Shown here: positions 7,623-18,413 of the stretch, piece after piece
How positions within the stretch are numbered: position 1 is the stretch's first letter
Layout: every line of letters begins with the position of its first letter
Source of the DNA: Verrucomicrobiales bacterium
Lineage (GTDB): Bacteria; Verrucomicrobiota; Verrucomicrobiia; Verrucomicrobiales; Akkermansiaceae
Assembly (NCBI GenBank): GCA_003527555.1
Contig: DPWT01000055.1
Coordinates: forward strand, 1-18,874
Direction: 5' to 3'
Length of the DNA stretch: 18,874 nt
The notes under the pieces: generated by a model
The model's input: the letters and a program-made list of their open reading frames with translations, nothing else
The model's database searches: none
Told to the model about the DNA's origin: nothing
Position numbers and translations under genes: made by a program

Positions 7623-9560
7623 ATGGCCAAAATATTAGGAATCGACCTCGGAACCACCAACTCCTGCATGGCAGTGATGGATGGTGGCGAACCACAAGTG
7701 CTCGAAAACTCAGAAGGAGCGCGCACAACACCATCAGTTGTCGCGTTTACTAAAAACGGCGAGCGTCTGGTTGGTCAAGCAGCCAAGCGCCAAGCCGTTA
7801 CCAACCCCAAGAATACAGTCTTTTCTGCTAAACGTCTGATCGGACGTAAGTTTTCTGAGCTCAGTGATGACGATAAGCAGTTACCATACAAAGTCGTAGA
7901 AGCCGACAACGGCGACGCTCACATCGAAGTTGAGGATGGCGGTGAAACCAAAACTTATTCACCTCAGGAAATCTCTGCCATGATCCTCGGCAAGCTCAAG
8001 GCTGACGCTGAAGCGAAGCTGGGTGAAACCATCACTGAGGCAGTTATCACTGTTCCCGCATATTTTAACGACTCCCAGCGCAATGCCACTAAGGCATCTG
8101 GTGAGATTGCCGGGCTAAAAGTGCGCCGTATTATTAATGAGCCGACCGCGGCTTCACTCGCTTACGGGTTGGACAAAAAATCCGACGAGAAAATTGCTGT
8201 TTATGATCTAGGTGGAGGAACTTTCGACATCTCCGTGTTAGAAATTGGTGATGGCGTTTTTGAAGTTCTCGCAACAGACGGAGATACCCAACTCGGTGGT
8301 GATGACTGGGACAAGGCAATTATTAACTGGATCGTTGCCGAGTTCAAATCAGCTGAAGGCGTTGATCTATCAGGTCAACCTGATGCCCTTCAACGGATTA
8401 AAGAGGAAGCTGAAAAAGCCAAAATCGCACTCAGCTCCGCCCAAAGCTACGAGATCAACCTACCTTTTATCACGGCTGATCAGAATGGCCCCAAACACAT
8501 TCAGGCCTCTCTTTCACGTAGCAAACTAGAGCAGGTTGCCGACAGCCTATTTGATCGCACCAAAAAACCAGTTCTCGACTGCCTCAAAGAAGCTGGGGTC
8601 TCCGCAAGCGAAATCGATGAACTGGTGCTCGTTGGTGGAATGACCCGTATGCCTAAGGTGCAGGAAATCGCTGGTGAACTTGCCGGCAAAGAGCCGCACA
8701 AGGGTGTCAACCCCGATGAGGTGGTCGCCATCGGTGCCTCAATCCAAGGTGGTGTGCTACAGGGTGACGTTAACGACGTGCTTCTGCTCGACGTAACACC
8801 TCTCAGTCTCTCCATCGAGACTATGGGTCAAATTGCAACACCAATGATCGAGCGCAACACAACGATTCCTGCTAAGAAGTCGCAGACGTTCTCTACCGCT
8901 GCTGATAACCAGCCGGCTGTCGATATCCGAATCTGTCAGGGCGAGCGTAAGATGTTTGCTGACAACAAGCTGTTAGGAAACTTCCAGCTCTCCGGTATCG
9001 ATCCAGCACCGCGTGGCACCCCGCAAATCGAGGTTACTTTTGATATCGATGCCAATGGTATTCTGCACGTCTCCGCCAAGGATAAGAACTCTGGTAAAGA
9101 GCAGAAAATCTCTATTGAAGGTTCAAGTGGGCTATCAGATGAGGAAATCGAAAAAGCCAAACGCGACGCCGAAACCCACGCAGAGGAAGACAAGAAGCGC
9201 GCCGAAGTTATTGAGACCAAGAACAACGCCGAGAACCTTGTTAATCAGGTTGAAAAACAGATCGCTGAGCTTGGTGATCAGCTTCCAGATGAACTCAAAT
9301 CCGGAATCGAAGTTAAAATCGAGGCCGTCAAGGAGGCACTCAAAGCAGATGACTCAGATCAGATCAAATCTAGCGTGACTGAGCTAGAGGCATCTCTACA
9401 AGAGCTTGCTCAAGCTGCTCAGGCAGCAGGCGGTGCAGGTGGTGCAGGTGGACCAATGCCTGATATGGGCGGAGAGGCTTCTGATGCAGGTGATGAAAAA
9501 CCCGCAGAGCCAAAGCAAGCCAAAGGCAAAGTCGTCGATGCAGAAGTCGTCGAAGACTAA
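7623..9560 (+). CDS. dnaK: Molecular chaperone DnaK (Hsp70)
   Basis: This 645-residue cytoplasmic Hsp70 binds exposed hydrophobic stretches of unfolded proteins under ATP control, working with DnaJ and GrpE. The nucleotide-binding domain shows the phosphate-1 loop DLGTTNS (8-14), DLGGGTFD (195-202) and [12 protein letters not shown] (335-346). The interdomain linker [11 protein letters not shown] lies at about 386-396, followed by the substrate-binding domain and a helical lid. The tail is Gly/Ala-rich and ends in [12 protein letters not shown]. The length is normal for the family. The start is set by [14 protein letters not shown]; the leader is CA- and A-rich without a Shine-Dalgarno. It heads a cluster with groES (83-bp gap) and groEL; neither dnaJ nor grpE is present in the window. 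Confidence 0.98.
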   Translation: MAKILGIDLGTTNSCMAVMDGGEPQVLENSEGARTTPSVVAFTKNGERLVGQAAKRQAVTNPKNTVFSAKRLIGRKFSELSDDDKQLPYKVVEADNGDAHIEVEDGGETKTYSPQEISAMILGKLKADAEAKLGETITEAVITVPAYFNDSQRNATKASGEIAGLKVRRIINEPTAASLAYGLDKKSDEKIAVYDLGGGTFDISVLEIGDGVFEVLATDGDTQLGGDDWDKAIINWIVAEFKSAEGVDLSGQPDALQRIKEEAEKAKIALSSAQSYEINLPFITADQNGPKHIQASLSRSKLEQVADSLFDRTKKPVLDCLKEAGVSASEIDELVLVGGMTRMPKVQEIAGELAGKEPHKGVNPDEVVAIGASIQGGVLQGDVNDVLLLDVTPLSLSIETMGQIATPMIERNTTIPAKKSQTFSTAADNQPAVDIRICQGERKMFADNKLLGNFQLSGIDPAPRGTPQIEVTFDIDANGILHVSAKDKNSGKEQKISIEGSSGLSDEEIEKAKRDAETHAEEDKKRAEVIETKNNAENLVNQVEKQIAELGDQLPDELKSGIEVKIEAVKEALKADDSDQIKSSVTELEASLQELAQAAQAAGGAGGAGGPMPDMGGEASDAGDEKPAEPKQAKGKVVDAEVVED

Positions 9561-9571
9561 CTCATTTCCAA

Positions 9572-9605
9572 AAGCCCTATACAACTCACTTGTTGCATGG
9601 GGCTT
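9572..9605 (+). terminator. Hairpin between dnaK and groES (attenuator or processing element)
   Basis: AAGCCCTATACAAC (9572-9585) pairs with GTTGCATGGGGCTT (9592-9605) over 14 positions, with one T-G wobble and one A-C mismatch and a TCACTT loop. The downstream bases are ATTCTAAC, so there is no real T-tract. It may act as a partial terminator, an RNase-processing site or a 3' stabiliser that sets different dnaK and groESL mRNA levels. Confidence 0.5.
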
Positions 9606-9643
9606 ATTCTAACAAACCAAACAACAACAAAAACTAATACATT

Positions 9644-9934
9644 ATGGCAACCATAACACCAATCGGACAGCGCGTCCTCGTGAAGCGCCTTGAAGCCGAA
9701 GCAGTCAGCGCTGGAGGCATCGTCCTTCCAGACACAGCACAAGAAAAACCCCAGGAAGCTGAGGTCGTATCCCTAGGAACCGGAGGAACAGACGAAGATG
9801 GCAAAGCCATCGAGTTTGCCGTCAAAGTGGGTGATACCGTTCTCATCTCTAAGTATGGCGGCACCGACGTCAAAGTTGACGGGGACGATCTGCTTATCCT
9901 CTCCGAGTCCGACATCCTCGGTATCGTGAGCTAA
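9644..9934 (+). CDS. groES: Co-chaperonin GroES (Hsp10)
   Basis: This 96-residue protein forms the heptameric lid that closes the GroEL folding chamber. It begins with the family-typical [12 protein letters not shown]. The mobile loop that docks onto GroEL is [14 protein letters not shown] (24-37), and the C-terminal strand is the usual [14 protein letters not shown]. The length matches the family. It lies 41 bases before groEL, so the two are almost surely co-transcribed. The leader is A-rich with ACAACA repeats and no Shine-Dalgarno. Confidence 0.97.
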   Translation: MATITPIGQRVLVKRLEAEAVSAGGIVLPDTAQEKPQEAEVVSLGTGGTDEDGKAIEFAVKVGDTVLISKYGGTDVKVDGDDLLILSESDILGIVS

Positions 9935-9945
9935 CTTAAAATACA

Positions 9946-11622
<1,677 letters not shown>

Positions 11623-11682
11623 TCTTGCTGCGAAAGGAAGTTCGAGGTTTTTAGACCCGGAATTTCAAACGCCAAAAATCAC

Positions 11683-11717
11683 AAACCCCGGTTGCTTCTG
11701 GCAGCCGGGGTTTTTTT
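11683..11717 (+). terminator. Intrinsic terminator after groEL
   Basis: AAACCCCGGTTGC (11683-11695) pairs with GCAGCCGGGGTTT (11701-11713), with one T-G wobble and a TTCTG loop. Seven T residues (11711-11717) follow the GC-rich stem. This is a textbook rho-independent terminator ending the chaperone transcript. Confidence 0.92.
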
Positions 11718-11943
11718 ATTTTTCTTATCGTATAGCGAATATCGGGACGACCAGGATGAGAGATATCAAAATGGCGTGAAGACGGCTGGCTATAAGTAAG
11801 GAGATGTCGGTTTATCAATCAATTAGCAGGTAGCTAGCTCAAGGCTAGGATACACTTCTTCAGATACGGGAAAGGCCAAGCCGGTATCAAGAAGCACCAA
11901 AACTAAATCAGCTCCATCAATATGAAAATCTTAGCGTTCCACC
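11718..11943. other. Convergent spacer: no gene seen
   Basis: The stretch between the groEL terminator and the end of purL has only very short open frames. A short palindrome AGCTAGCT lies at 11832-11839; I see no tRNA, repeat or terminator for purL with a clear T-tract. Confidence 0.5.
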
Positions 11944-11982
11944 AAAGCAGGTTGTCTAACTGAAGTACGACACACCTGCTTT
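11944..11982 (-). terminator. Hairpin spanning the purL stop codon
   Basis: On the plus strand AAAGCAGGT plus TGTC (11944-11956) pairs with GACA (11969-11972) plus ACCTGCTTT (11974-11982), a 13-bp stem with one bulged C and a 12-base loop. The purL stop codon (11956-11958) sits at the edge of the loop. No T-tract follows in either direction, so it may protect the mRNA end rather than end transcription by itself. Confidence 0.45.
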
Positions 11983-14900
11983 AAACAGCGGCTGATGTTT
12001 GTTGCCTGGTATGTTTTTGGCAATGTGGGTGCCGCGTCGCTCGGTGTGGCCCATTTTGCCAAGGACTTTGCCGCAGGGTGAGGTGATGCCCTCGATGGCG
12101 TAGAGTGATCCGTTTGGATTGTAGCGGATGTCCATGCTCGGGTGACCTTCTAGGTTGGTGTATTGCGTGGCAATTTGACCGTTGGCGGCTAGTTGTCTGA
12201 TTTCTTCTTCGCTAGCGTAGAATTTACCCTCACCGTGTGAGAAGGGAACATTATGCAGGTCATCCACCTGACAATTGGCAAGCCAAGGAGAGAGATTCGA
12301 TGCAATACGCGTGGTTGCATAACATGCAACGTGGCGACCGATGTCGTTGAATGTAAGGGTCGGCTGATCGGATCCATAGGCTGGCGCTTCTTTTTGGTCG
12401 CCCGCAAATAGTTCCCGCACTTCGCCATAGGGGACCAGGCCCGTTTTGACGAGTGCCTGGAAGCCGTTACAAATACCAAGGATTAGCCCGTCGCGGTTTT
12501 TGATAAGATCCATCACAGCATCGGAAATACGTGGGTTTCGCAATACCGTGGCGATGAACTTACCTGAGCCATCAGGCTCGTCACCGGCAGAGAATCCACC
12601 GGGGAGCATAAGGATTTGTGATTCTGAAATTTGATTGGCAAGCTTTTTGAGCGATTCCTCGATGTGTTCTGGGCTGAGGTTTCTAAATACAAGCGTTTCT
12701 GTTTCAGCTCCTGCCTCACGAAATGCCCGTGCGGTGTCGTATTCACAGTTGGTTCCTGGAAATGTCGGGATAACTACCTTTGGACTTATTGGTGTATTAT
12801 GTTTTTCAATACGTGCTTTTCGCGTATGAGAAAAAGTATCTAGTTCTCTGTGCGCAGGTTCTTGTCGGACTGGATATGTTGATTCAAGAGGGCTCATCCA
12901 GGAATCACATAAAGCGGATAGCTCATGGGCTTCACCATTGGCGATAATAGATGGCTCCTCGGCAGTCGTCCCTATTACTGTAGCTCCCAGGGCTTCGGGT
13001 AAATCACCCGAAGCCTCAATCAGAAAAGAAACATATCGCTCCTTGAACAGGTCAAGTGCTGTTTCCAGTTTTGCGCCTATCATATTTCCGAATGCCATTT
13101 TGGAAATACCCGCAGCAATGCCTCCTTCGGCAAGCGAGTGGATGGAGAGAATATTGCCAGCCTCGTTTTCTGAATAAAGAAGATCGGCAACTTGCAATAA
13201 CGCCTTGAAGTCAGGCATATGTTGATCGTCGCGCTCAATCTGAATGAAGTAAATGTTAGAGCCTGCCTGTTTGAATTCAGGCGATAGCGCGAGCTGAGTT
13301 TTACCCGGGGCGACGGCGAAAGAAACTAGGGTAGGGGGTACATCGATGTCATTGAATGATCCAGACATCGAATCCTTGCCACCGATAGCGCCAAGGCGTA
13401 GTTCGCGTTGGGCGCGGAAAGCACCTAACAGGGCGGCGAAAGGTTTACCCCAGCGCGCAGGATCGTCGCCGAGTTTCTCAAAGTATTCCTGAAGTGTTAG
13501 CCGGATATCGGATAGTCGTGCACCTGAAGCAACAACGCGACAGACGGATTCGGTGACTGCGTAGAGAGCGCCGTGGAAAGGTGACCAAGTGGCGATGTGA
13601 GGATTGAACCCCCAAGCCATGTGCGTGCATGTCGTTGTTTCACCTTGGAGTAGTGGGATCTTTGCCACCATAGCATCCGTCGGGGTAAGTTGGTGTTTGC
13701 CGCCAAAGGGGTTAAGCACAGAACCGGCACCAATCGACGAATCGAACATCTCACCGAGGCCTTTTTGAGAGGCAGTATTGAGATCTGACAGAGTAGACTC
13801 AAAAGACCGATCTGCTGTGGTTGGAGATGACGGAAAAGAAGCGCTCGGCGCTGCTACCTTGATTTGGGTCGACTGCGTGGTGCCATTTGTATCGAGAAAT
13901 GCGCGGGAGAAGTTGACGATTGCCTTGCCGCGCCACTTGATGATGAGGCGGCCGCTATCGGTGACGTTGGCGACGTGAGAGCACTCGAGGTTTTCTTTAT
14001 CGCACTCAGCGGTTAGATAATCGATCTCACATGGATCAACGCAAATGGCCATACGTTCCTGGGATTCGGAAATGGCAAGTTCCGTGCCATCAAGGCCGTC
14101 GTATTTTTTTAATACGGTATCTAGATCGATATCGAGACTATCTGCGATTTCACCAATTGCAACTGAGACACCTCCGGCGCCAAAGTCGTTGCAAACTTTT
14201 ATTTTCCGAGCAAATTCTGGATTGCGGAAAAGTCGCTGCACTTTGCGCTCTGTGGGCGGGTTGCCTTTTTGCACTTCGGCGGAGTTGTCGAGAGCAGTGT
14301 CCGTGTGTTCTTTGGAGGAGCCTGTGGCACCACCGACCCCGTCACGACCGGTTCGACCGCCAATGAGAAGGATGACGTCACCTGCAGCGGGTGATCCGCG
14401 AAAGACGTTCTCTTTGGGGGCTGCTGCGACCACTGCTCCGATCTCCATGCGCTTTGCAACGTAGTTCGGGTGATAGACCTCAGCTACCTGACCGGTAGCT
14501 AGTCCGATTTGGTTTCCGTATGAGGAGTATCCGTGGGCGGCTTCTCTACAGATTTTACGTTGCGGCAGCTTACCGGCGAGAGTTTCAGCGAATGGTGTGC
14601 GCGGATCCGCAGCACCAGTAACACGCATCGCTTGGTAAACGTAGGACCTCCCTGATAGGGGGTCACGAATACAGCCGCCCAGGCAAGTAGCGGCGCCGCC
14701 GAAGGGCTCAATCTCCGTCGGATGGTTGTGGGTTTCGTTTTTAAACATCACAAGCCAATCTTCATTCTCACCATCTACATCTACGGGTACGACAATTGAG
14801 GCAGCATTGATCTCCTCTGAGATCTCCACATTATCGAGCTCACCGGTTTTACGTAATTCTTTCATCGCGATTAACGCGATGTCCATTAATGTTTCGGGAC

Positions 14901-15690
14901 GTTCGGTATTGGCGCCGTAAACTTCGCGTCGTGTTGCCTGATACTGGGCATAGGTTTCTGCGATCACGTCATCTTTCTCAAATTCAACTGAATCAATTTT
15001 GGTGGCAAATGTGGTGTGACGACAATGATCCGACCAATAAGTGTCGAGCATTTTAATCTCGGTAATGGTCGGGTTGCGGCGTTCTTCGTCACGAAAGTAA
15101 GCTTGTGTAAAAACAAGATCCTCAAGCGACATTGCAAGGCCTAGGGAATCACGTCTTTTTGTCAGGCGGCTTTCATCATCGACTATGAAATCACTCAGTA
15201 TTTCGACATCTTCGGGGGCATCTGAAGGTGTGTCGAGCGTCGAGGGAATATCCATTGATGCCTCACGTGAATCGACTGCGTTGATCGTGTAGTTTTTGAC
15301 CGCTTCGAGTTCCTCCAGTGTAATAGAGCCCTCCAAGATGATGACGTGGGCACTTGAGACCTGCAGTTTGTTGCTTTGGAATAGAATTTGGATGCACTGA
15401 GCTGCGGAATCGGCGCGTTGGTCATATTGGCCGGGAAGATACTCAACAGCAAATGCGCACTCATCATCTGCGAGCACTAGGCTGTCATGTATGATGTCTA
15501 CTTGTGGTTCCGATAGGATTAGTCGTGCGGCATCGGTAAACTCATCGTCACTTAACCCCTCCACATCATAGCGCTGAACAACCCTGACATTTTCGAGCTG
15601 GTGGAGGTTTAAATACTCGCGGAGGTCATGAAGGAGCTCGCGGGCTTGGGCATTGAATTCAGGTTGTTTCTCGACGAATACGCGGTTCAT
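11956..15690 (-). CDS. purL: Phosphoribosylformylglycinamidine synthase, single-chain (PurL with fused glutaminase)
   Basis: A 1244-residue cytoplasmic enzyme that converts FGAR, ATP and glutamine to FGAM, the fourth step of purine synthesis. It carries an N-terminal PurS-like region with FAVEYLPGQYDQRADSAAQC (80-99), a linker with DTYWSDHCRH (216-225), the first synthase domain with FKNETHNHP (317-325) and GGRTGRDGVGGATGSS (444-459), a second synthase-like half, and a class I glutaminase domain. The glutaminase triad is complete: Cys1074 (GICNGFQ), His1215 and Glu1217 (GHTER). The N-terminal pattern and length fit the Clostridia/Streptococcus-type subfamily (TIGR01857-like) better than the roughly 1295-residue proteobacterial enzyme. 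It is monocistronic and convergent with groEL. No Shine-Dalgarno precedes ATG 15690. Confidence 0.96.
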   Translation of the reverse strand: MNRVFVEKQPEFNAQARELLHDLREYLNLHQLENVRVVQRYDVEGLSDDEFTDAARLILSEPQVDIIHDSLVLADDECAFAVEYLPGQYDQRADSAAQCIQILFQSNKLQVSSAHVIILEGSITLEELEAVKNYTINAVDSREASMDIPSTLDTPSDAPEDVEILSDFIVDDESRLTKRRDSLGLAMSLEDLVFTQAYFRDEERRNPTITEIKMLDTYWSDHCRHTTFATKIDSVEFEKDDVIAETYAQYQATRREVYGANTERPETLMDIALIAMKELRKTGELDNVEISEEINAASIVVPVDVDGENEDWLVMFKNETHNHPTEIEPFGGAATCLGGCIRDPLSGRSYVYQAMRVTGAADPRTPFAETLAGKLPQRKICREAAHGYSSYGNQIGLATGQVAEVYHPNYVAKRMEIGAVVAAAPKENVFRGSPAAGDVILLIGGRTGRDGVGGATGSSKEHTDTALDNSAEVQKGNPPTERKVQRLFRNPEFARKIKVCNDFGAGGVSVAIGEIADSLDIDLDTVLKKYDGLDGTELAISESQERMAICVDPCEIDYLTAECDKENLECSHVANVTDSGRLIIKWRGKAIVNFSRAFLDTNGTTQSTQIKVAAPSASFPSSPTTADRSFESTLSDLNTASQKGLGEMFDSSIGAGSVLNPFGGKHQLTPTDAMVAKIPLLQGETTTCTHMAWGFNPHIATWSPFHGALYAVTESVCRVVASGARLSDIRLTLQEYFEKLGDDPARWGKPFAALLGAFRAQRELRLGAIGGKDSMSGSFNDIDVPPTLVSFAVAPGKTQLALSPEFKQAGSNIYFIQIERDDQHMPDFKALLQVADLLYSENEAGNILSIHSLAEGGIAAGISKMAFGNMIGAKLETALDLFKERYVSFLIEASGDLPEALGATVIGTTAEEPSIIANGEAHELSALCDSWMSPLESTYPVRQEPAHRELDTFSHTRKARIEKHNTPISPKVVIPTFPGTNCEYDTARAFREAGAETETLVFRNLSPEHIEESLKKLANQISESQILMLPGGFSAGDEPDGSGKFIATVLRNPRISDAVMDLIKNRDGLILGICNGFQALVKTGLVPYGEVRELFAGDQKEAPAYGSDQPTLTFNDIGRHVACYATTRIASNLSPWLANCQVDDLHNVPFSHGEGKFYASEEEIRQLAANGQIATQYTNLEGHPSMDIRYNPNGSLYAIEGITSPCGKVLGKMGHTERRGTHIAKNIPGNKHQPLFKAGVSYFS

Positions 15691-15720
15691 AATAGCGTGT
15701 AGCAGGTGCTGGCGAGCAGC

Positions 15721-15748
15721 ATATTAGGTAATGCAGGCGAGGGAGCAA
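15721..15748 (-). promoter_or_regulatory. Candidate purL promoter
   Basis: On the minus strand TTGCTC (15748-15743) is followed after 16 bases by TAATAT (15726-15721). The transcript would start about 20-25 nt before the purL ATG. The match is fair only; no PurR box was recognised. Confidence 0.35.
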
Positions 15749-15950
15749 GAGCAATGCTACATCGGCGGGAGAAAGTTTGCAGGGTGCAGGGATTCCAACT
15801 GACAATTTTCTACTATCCTAGCTATTCCAGATGTTTGTGGAGTAATGATGAATGGTTAATTTATGGTGCCAGTATTAGGTTCTTGCAGGATTTTAAAATA
15901 CGGCTGTGATGTGGTGCACTAAATCCTAACGATAGTTTTTTTAGAAAATG
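15749..15950. other. Spacer between purL and the Cys-rich lipoprotein: no gene seen
   Basis: AT-rich sequence with no convincing gene on either strand. A GTGCAC palindrome lies near 15914-15919. A 67-codon open frame crossing this stretch overlaps the purL promoter and has no coding character. Confidence 0.45.
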
Positions 15951-15979
15951 TTGGCGAAATCTAGATACCCCTCTATAAT
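15951..15979 (+). promoter_or_regulatory. Strong sigma70-type promoter for the Cys-rich lipoprotein
   Basis: TTGGCG (15951-15956) and a perfect TATAAT (15974-15979) are exactly 17 bases apart. Transcription should start near 15986, about 55 nt before the ATG at 16041. This is the best sigma70 match in the window. Confidence 0.65.
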
Positions 15980-16040
15980 GGATTCGCACTATCTGATTTT
16001 TTCCTTTGGATAGAGCCACACAAACTATACTACTAATCAG

Positions 16041-16238
16041 ATGAAAAACGTTATCAAAAATATGTCATTCCTTCCTGTTGTTGCTCTCAGTGCTTTGGCT
16101 TTGAGCTCGTGCTGCATCACGAAGTCAGATTCTTGTTCAACAAGCTCATGTAACAGTAAGAAATCCTGCAAGTCAGCGAGCGCTACGTCATGTTGCGCAA
16201 AAAAAGGGGGTGAAACTTCTTGCTGCGCAAAGCCATAA
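16041..16238 (+). CDS. Small cysteine-rich lipoprotein
   Basis: A 65-residue protein with a basic N-terminus (MKNVIKN), a hydrophobic stretch (about 9-21) and a lipobox LSSC with the modified cysteine at residue 24, so it is probably a secreted lipoprotein with a mature part of about 42 residues. The mature part has nine cysteines (24, 25, 32, 37, 43, 51, 52, 61, 62), rich in Ser and Lys, with two copies of TSCCAK. No known domain is recognised. The cysteines could bind metal or form disulfides; both are guesses. It stands alone between its own promoter (15951-15979) and terminator (16261-16294), suggesting strong independent expression. Confidence 0.65.
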   Translation: MKNVIKNMSFLPVVALSALALSSCCITKSDSCSTSSCNSKKSCKSASATSCCAKKGGETSCCAKP

Positions 16239-16260
16239 CACTTTGGCTCCATCAATCACT

Positions 16261-16294
16261 CCGGTGCTCCCCACGGGGCATCGGATTTTTTTTT
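16261..16294 (+). terminator. Intrinsic terminator after the Cys-rich lipoprotein gene
   Basis: CCGGTGCTCC (16261-16270) pairs with GGGGCATCGG (16275-16284) over 10 bp with two G-T wobbles and a CCAC loop. One A and then nine T residues (16286-16294) follow. It separates the lipoprotein transcript from ribF. Confidence 0.9.
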
Positions 16295-16356
16295 ACCTGC
16301 GTGTGATAGATTTTTCTTTTCATCATCAGAGCCACACGTGATGAACGAGCAAGCAT

Positions 16357-17295
16357 ATGGTGCATACAGTATATCAGTTTGATGACCTGGGTTCTATTCA
16401 GGCGCCTCTCCACCTCGCGCTCGGGGTGTTCGATGGTGTCCATATCGGACACCAAGCAGTAATCCAATCTGCTGTGGATGCAGCATCTTTAGATGCTGGA
16501 GTGGCTGGTGTGCTGACATTTGACCCTCACCCTATTCAATTGCTCGCTCCAAGTGTTGCCCCGCAGCGTATTCTTGCTTCATTGGATCATAAAAGAGATT
16601 TGCTTGCCGAGTTTGGTGTCGAACTACTTGTTGTTATTCCGTTCACCCGTGAATTTGCTGAGAGGGATGCGCATGATTTTCTTGCCTCGATAGTATCGAA
16701 TACAACCCAGTTGAGCTCGCTTTCAATAGGAGAAGACTGGAGGTTTGGTAAAGATCGTAGAGGTGACACCCAATTACTCCAAGAATTTGGAGAGAAGCAC
16801 GAGGTAAAGATAAGCTCTCTGCCGCCGGTGATGCTGGAAGGTGAACGTGTTAGCAGTACCCGTATTAGACAAGCAATTCGTGATGGCAACCTGGAGGCGG
16901 CAAGTTCTATGCTTGGGCGCCCATACACTGTGCTCGGCACTGTCATTGAAGGTGAGAAAACCGGCAGGACCCTTGGGCACCCGACAGCCAATCTTAAAGT
17001 TTACAACGAGCAGCTTCCTTGTAATGGAGTCTGGGCAGTAAACTGTGTAATAGGTGATGGAGAAACCCACTTAGGGGCGGCAAATTTGGGTGTAAGGCCA
17101 AGTATTGATGGGTCAGATAAGAAAAGACTACTGGAGGTTCATTTGATCGACTTTGAGGGTGACATATATGGCCAAGACATGGAGGTGACATTTCTACAAT
17201 TAATCCGCAATGAGCAAAAATTCGAATCACTAGATGCACTCAAAGATCAAATTACTAAAGATGTCTCATTTTGCAAAAAACTAAGAAACTCCTGA
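16357..17295 (+). CDS. ribF: Bifunctional riboflavin kinase / FAD synthetase
   Basis: A 312-residue cytoplasmic enzyme that phosphorylates riboflavin to FMN and adenylates FMN to FAD. The N-terminal adenylyltransferase domain has ALGVFDGVHIGH (21-32), TFDPHP (54-59) and SSTRIR (166-171). The C-terminal kinase domain has TGRTLGHPTANL (202-213), NLGVRPSI (243-250) and LLEVHLIDF (258-266) with the probable catalytic Glu260. Length and domain order match the bacterial family. ATG 16357 gives the typical spacing of about 20 residues before the GVFDGVH motif; the ATG at 16341 is out of frame. It follows the lipoprotein terminator, so it needs its own promoter, which I could not place. Confidence 0.96.
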   Translation: MVHTVYQFDDLGSIQAPLHLALGVFDGVHIGHQAVIQSAVDAASLDAGVAGVLTFDPHPIQLLAPSVAPQRILASLDHKRDLLAEFGVELLVVIPFTREFAERDAHDFLASIVSNTTQLSSLSIGEDWRFGKDRRGDTQLLQEFGEKHEVKISSLPPVMLEGERVSSTRIRQAIRDGNLEAASSMLGRPYTVLGTVIEGEKTGRTLGHPTANLKVYNEQLPCNGVWAVNCVIGDGETHLGAANLGVRPSIDGSDKKRLLEVHLIDFEGDIYGQDMEVTFLQLIRNEQKFESLDALKDQITKDVSFCKKLRNS

Positions 17296-17377
17296 GAAAT
17301 ATATCTTTGGTGTCGTTATCGGTTTGACCAAATGAGTCGGCTGTGACTAGACGGGGGTGACTTATTTTTTTATCACT

Positions 17378-18361
17378 ATGAAACCACCAATTACAATCTC
17401 CGTTACAGGCGCAGCTGGACAAATCGGCTATGCTCTACTCTTCCGAATAGCATCAGGATCCATGTTTGGTCCAGATCAACCCGTTAATCTTCGACTACTT
17501 GAAATTGAACCAGGTATGAAGGCTCTTCAGGGGGTTATTATGGAGCTCGAAGACTGTGCCTTCCCTTTACTCAATGAAGTAACTGCGACCAGCGATCTAG
17601 ATGTAGGGTTCAGTGGTGCCAATTGGGCATTATTGGTGGGGTCCGTGCCACGTGGCCCAGGAATGGAGCGGGGAGATTTGCTCAAGGTCAATGGAGGTAT
17701 CTTCACGGGTCAAGGCAAAGCTATTGCTGCTAATGCCGCTGACGATATTCGTGTTCTTGTTGTTGGCAACCCGTGCAACACGAACGCGCTCATTGCTATG
17801 AATAATGCTAGCGGTATTCCTAACGACCGTTTCTTTGCCATGACACGGCTTGACGAGAATCGTGCTAAATCTCAGCTTGCTGATAAGGCGGGTGTGCATA
17901 ACAGCGACGTCACCAATTTATGTATTTGGGGCAATCATTCCGCCACTCAATATCCTGACTATACCAACGCTAAAATCAACGGTCAGCCAGTTCCCTCTGT
18001 CATTTCTGATGCTGATTGGCTTCAAGGTGAGTTTATCCAAACTGTTCAGCAACGTGGAGCCGCAATCATCGAAGCGCGCGGAGCATCGTCAGCAGCCTCT
18101 GCAGCCAATGGAGTGGTCGATACCGTACGTAGCCTGACAACACCGACGGCGGATGGTGATTGGACCAGCGTTGCAGTCTGTTCAGACGGTTCTTATGGTA
18201 TTGATGCAGGATTAATTGCTTCCATGCCGATCAAGGTGGATGCCGATGGCCGTTGGGACGTTGTGCCGGGTGTCGAACTTGACGAGTTTTCTCGTGAGAA
18301 AGTTGATGCTACCGTGCAAGAGCTCCGTGACGAGCGTGAGGCTGTAGCCGATTTGCTTTAA
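17378..18361 (+). CDS. mdh: Malate dehydrogenase (NAD-dependent, 327-residue class)
   Basis: A 327-residue cytoplasmic enzyme that interconverts malate and oxaloacetate in the TCA cycle. It begins with the NAD-binding motif [10 protein letters not shown] (9-18). Substrate-binding arginines lie in [13 protein letters not shown] (90-102), the catalytic Asp159 is in TRLDENRAK and the catalytic His187 in [11 protein letters not shown]. Asp or Glu at the end of the second strand (LLEIEP, 40-45) suits NAD. ATG 17378 is preferred because it gives the family-typical start; a GTG at 17357 would add seven residues (TYFFIT-type) that do not fit. A TTGACC at 17324-17329 could be a -35 box, but no good -10 follows. 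A strong terminator lies 19 bases after the stop. Confidence 0.96.
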   Translation: MKPPITISVTGAAGQIGYALLFRIASGSMFGPDQPVNLRLLEIEPGMKALQGVIMELEDCAFPLLNEVTATSDLDVGFSGANWALLVGSVPRGPGMERGDLLKVNGGIFTGQGKAIAANAADDIRVLVVGNPCNTNALIAMNNASGIPNDRFFAMTRLDENRAKSQLADKAGVHNSDVTNLCIWGNHSATQYPDYTNAKINGQPVPSVISDADWLQGEFIQTVQQRGAAIIEARGASSAASAANGVVDTVRSLTTPTADGDWTSVAVCSDGSYGIDAGLIASMPIKVDADGRWDVVPGVELDEFSREKVDATVQELRDEREAVADLL

Positions 18362-18379
18362 GTAGCTAACAGTTTCAAT

Positions 18380-18413
18380 ACGGGCTTCATCTGATGGTGA
18401 GGCCCGTTTTTTT
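18380..18413 (+). terminator. Intrinsic terminator after mdh, abutting the ferredoxin gene
   Basis: ACGGGCTTCATC (18380-18391) pairs with GGTGAGGCCCGT (18396-18407) over 12 bp, with two T-G wobbles and a TGAT loop, followed by seven T residues (18407-18413). The T-tract overlaps the stop codon of the convergent ferredoxin gene. On the minus strand the same stem is followed only by ATTGAAAC, so it may end that transcript weakly. Confidence 0.88.

Noticed and set aside
14045..14464. 139-codon open frame antisense to purL
   Set aside because: Shadow frame inside a conserved enzyme gene.
15706..15909. 67-codon open frame between purL and the lipoprotein gene
   Set aside because: It overlaps the likely purL promoter and shows no family resemblance.
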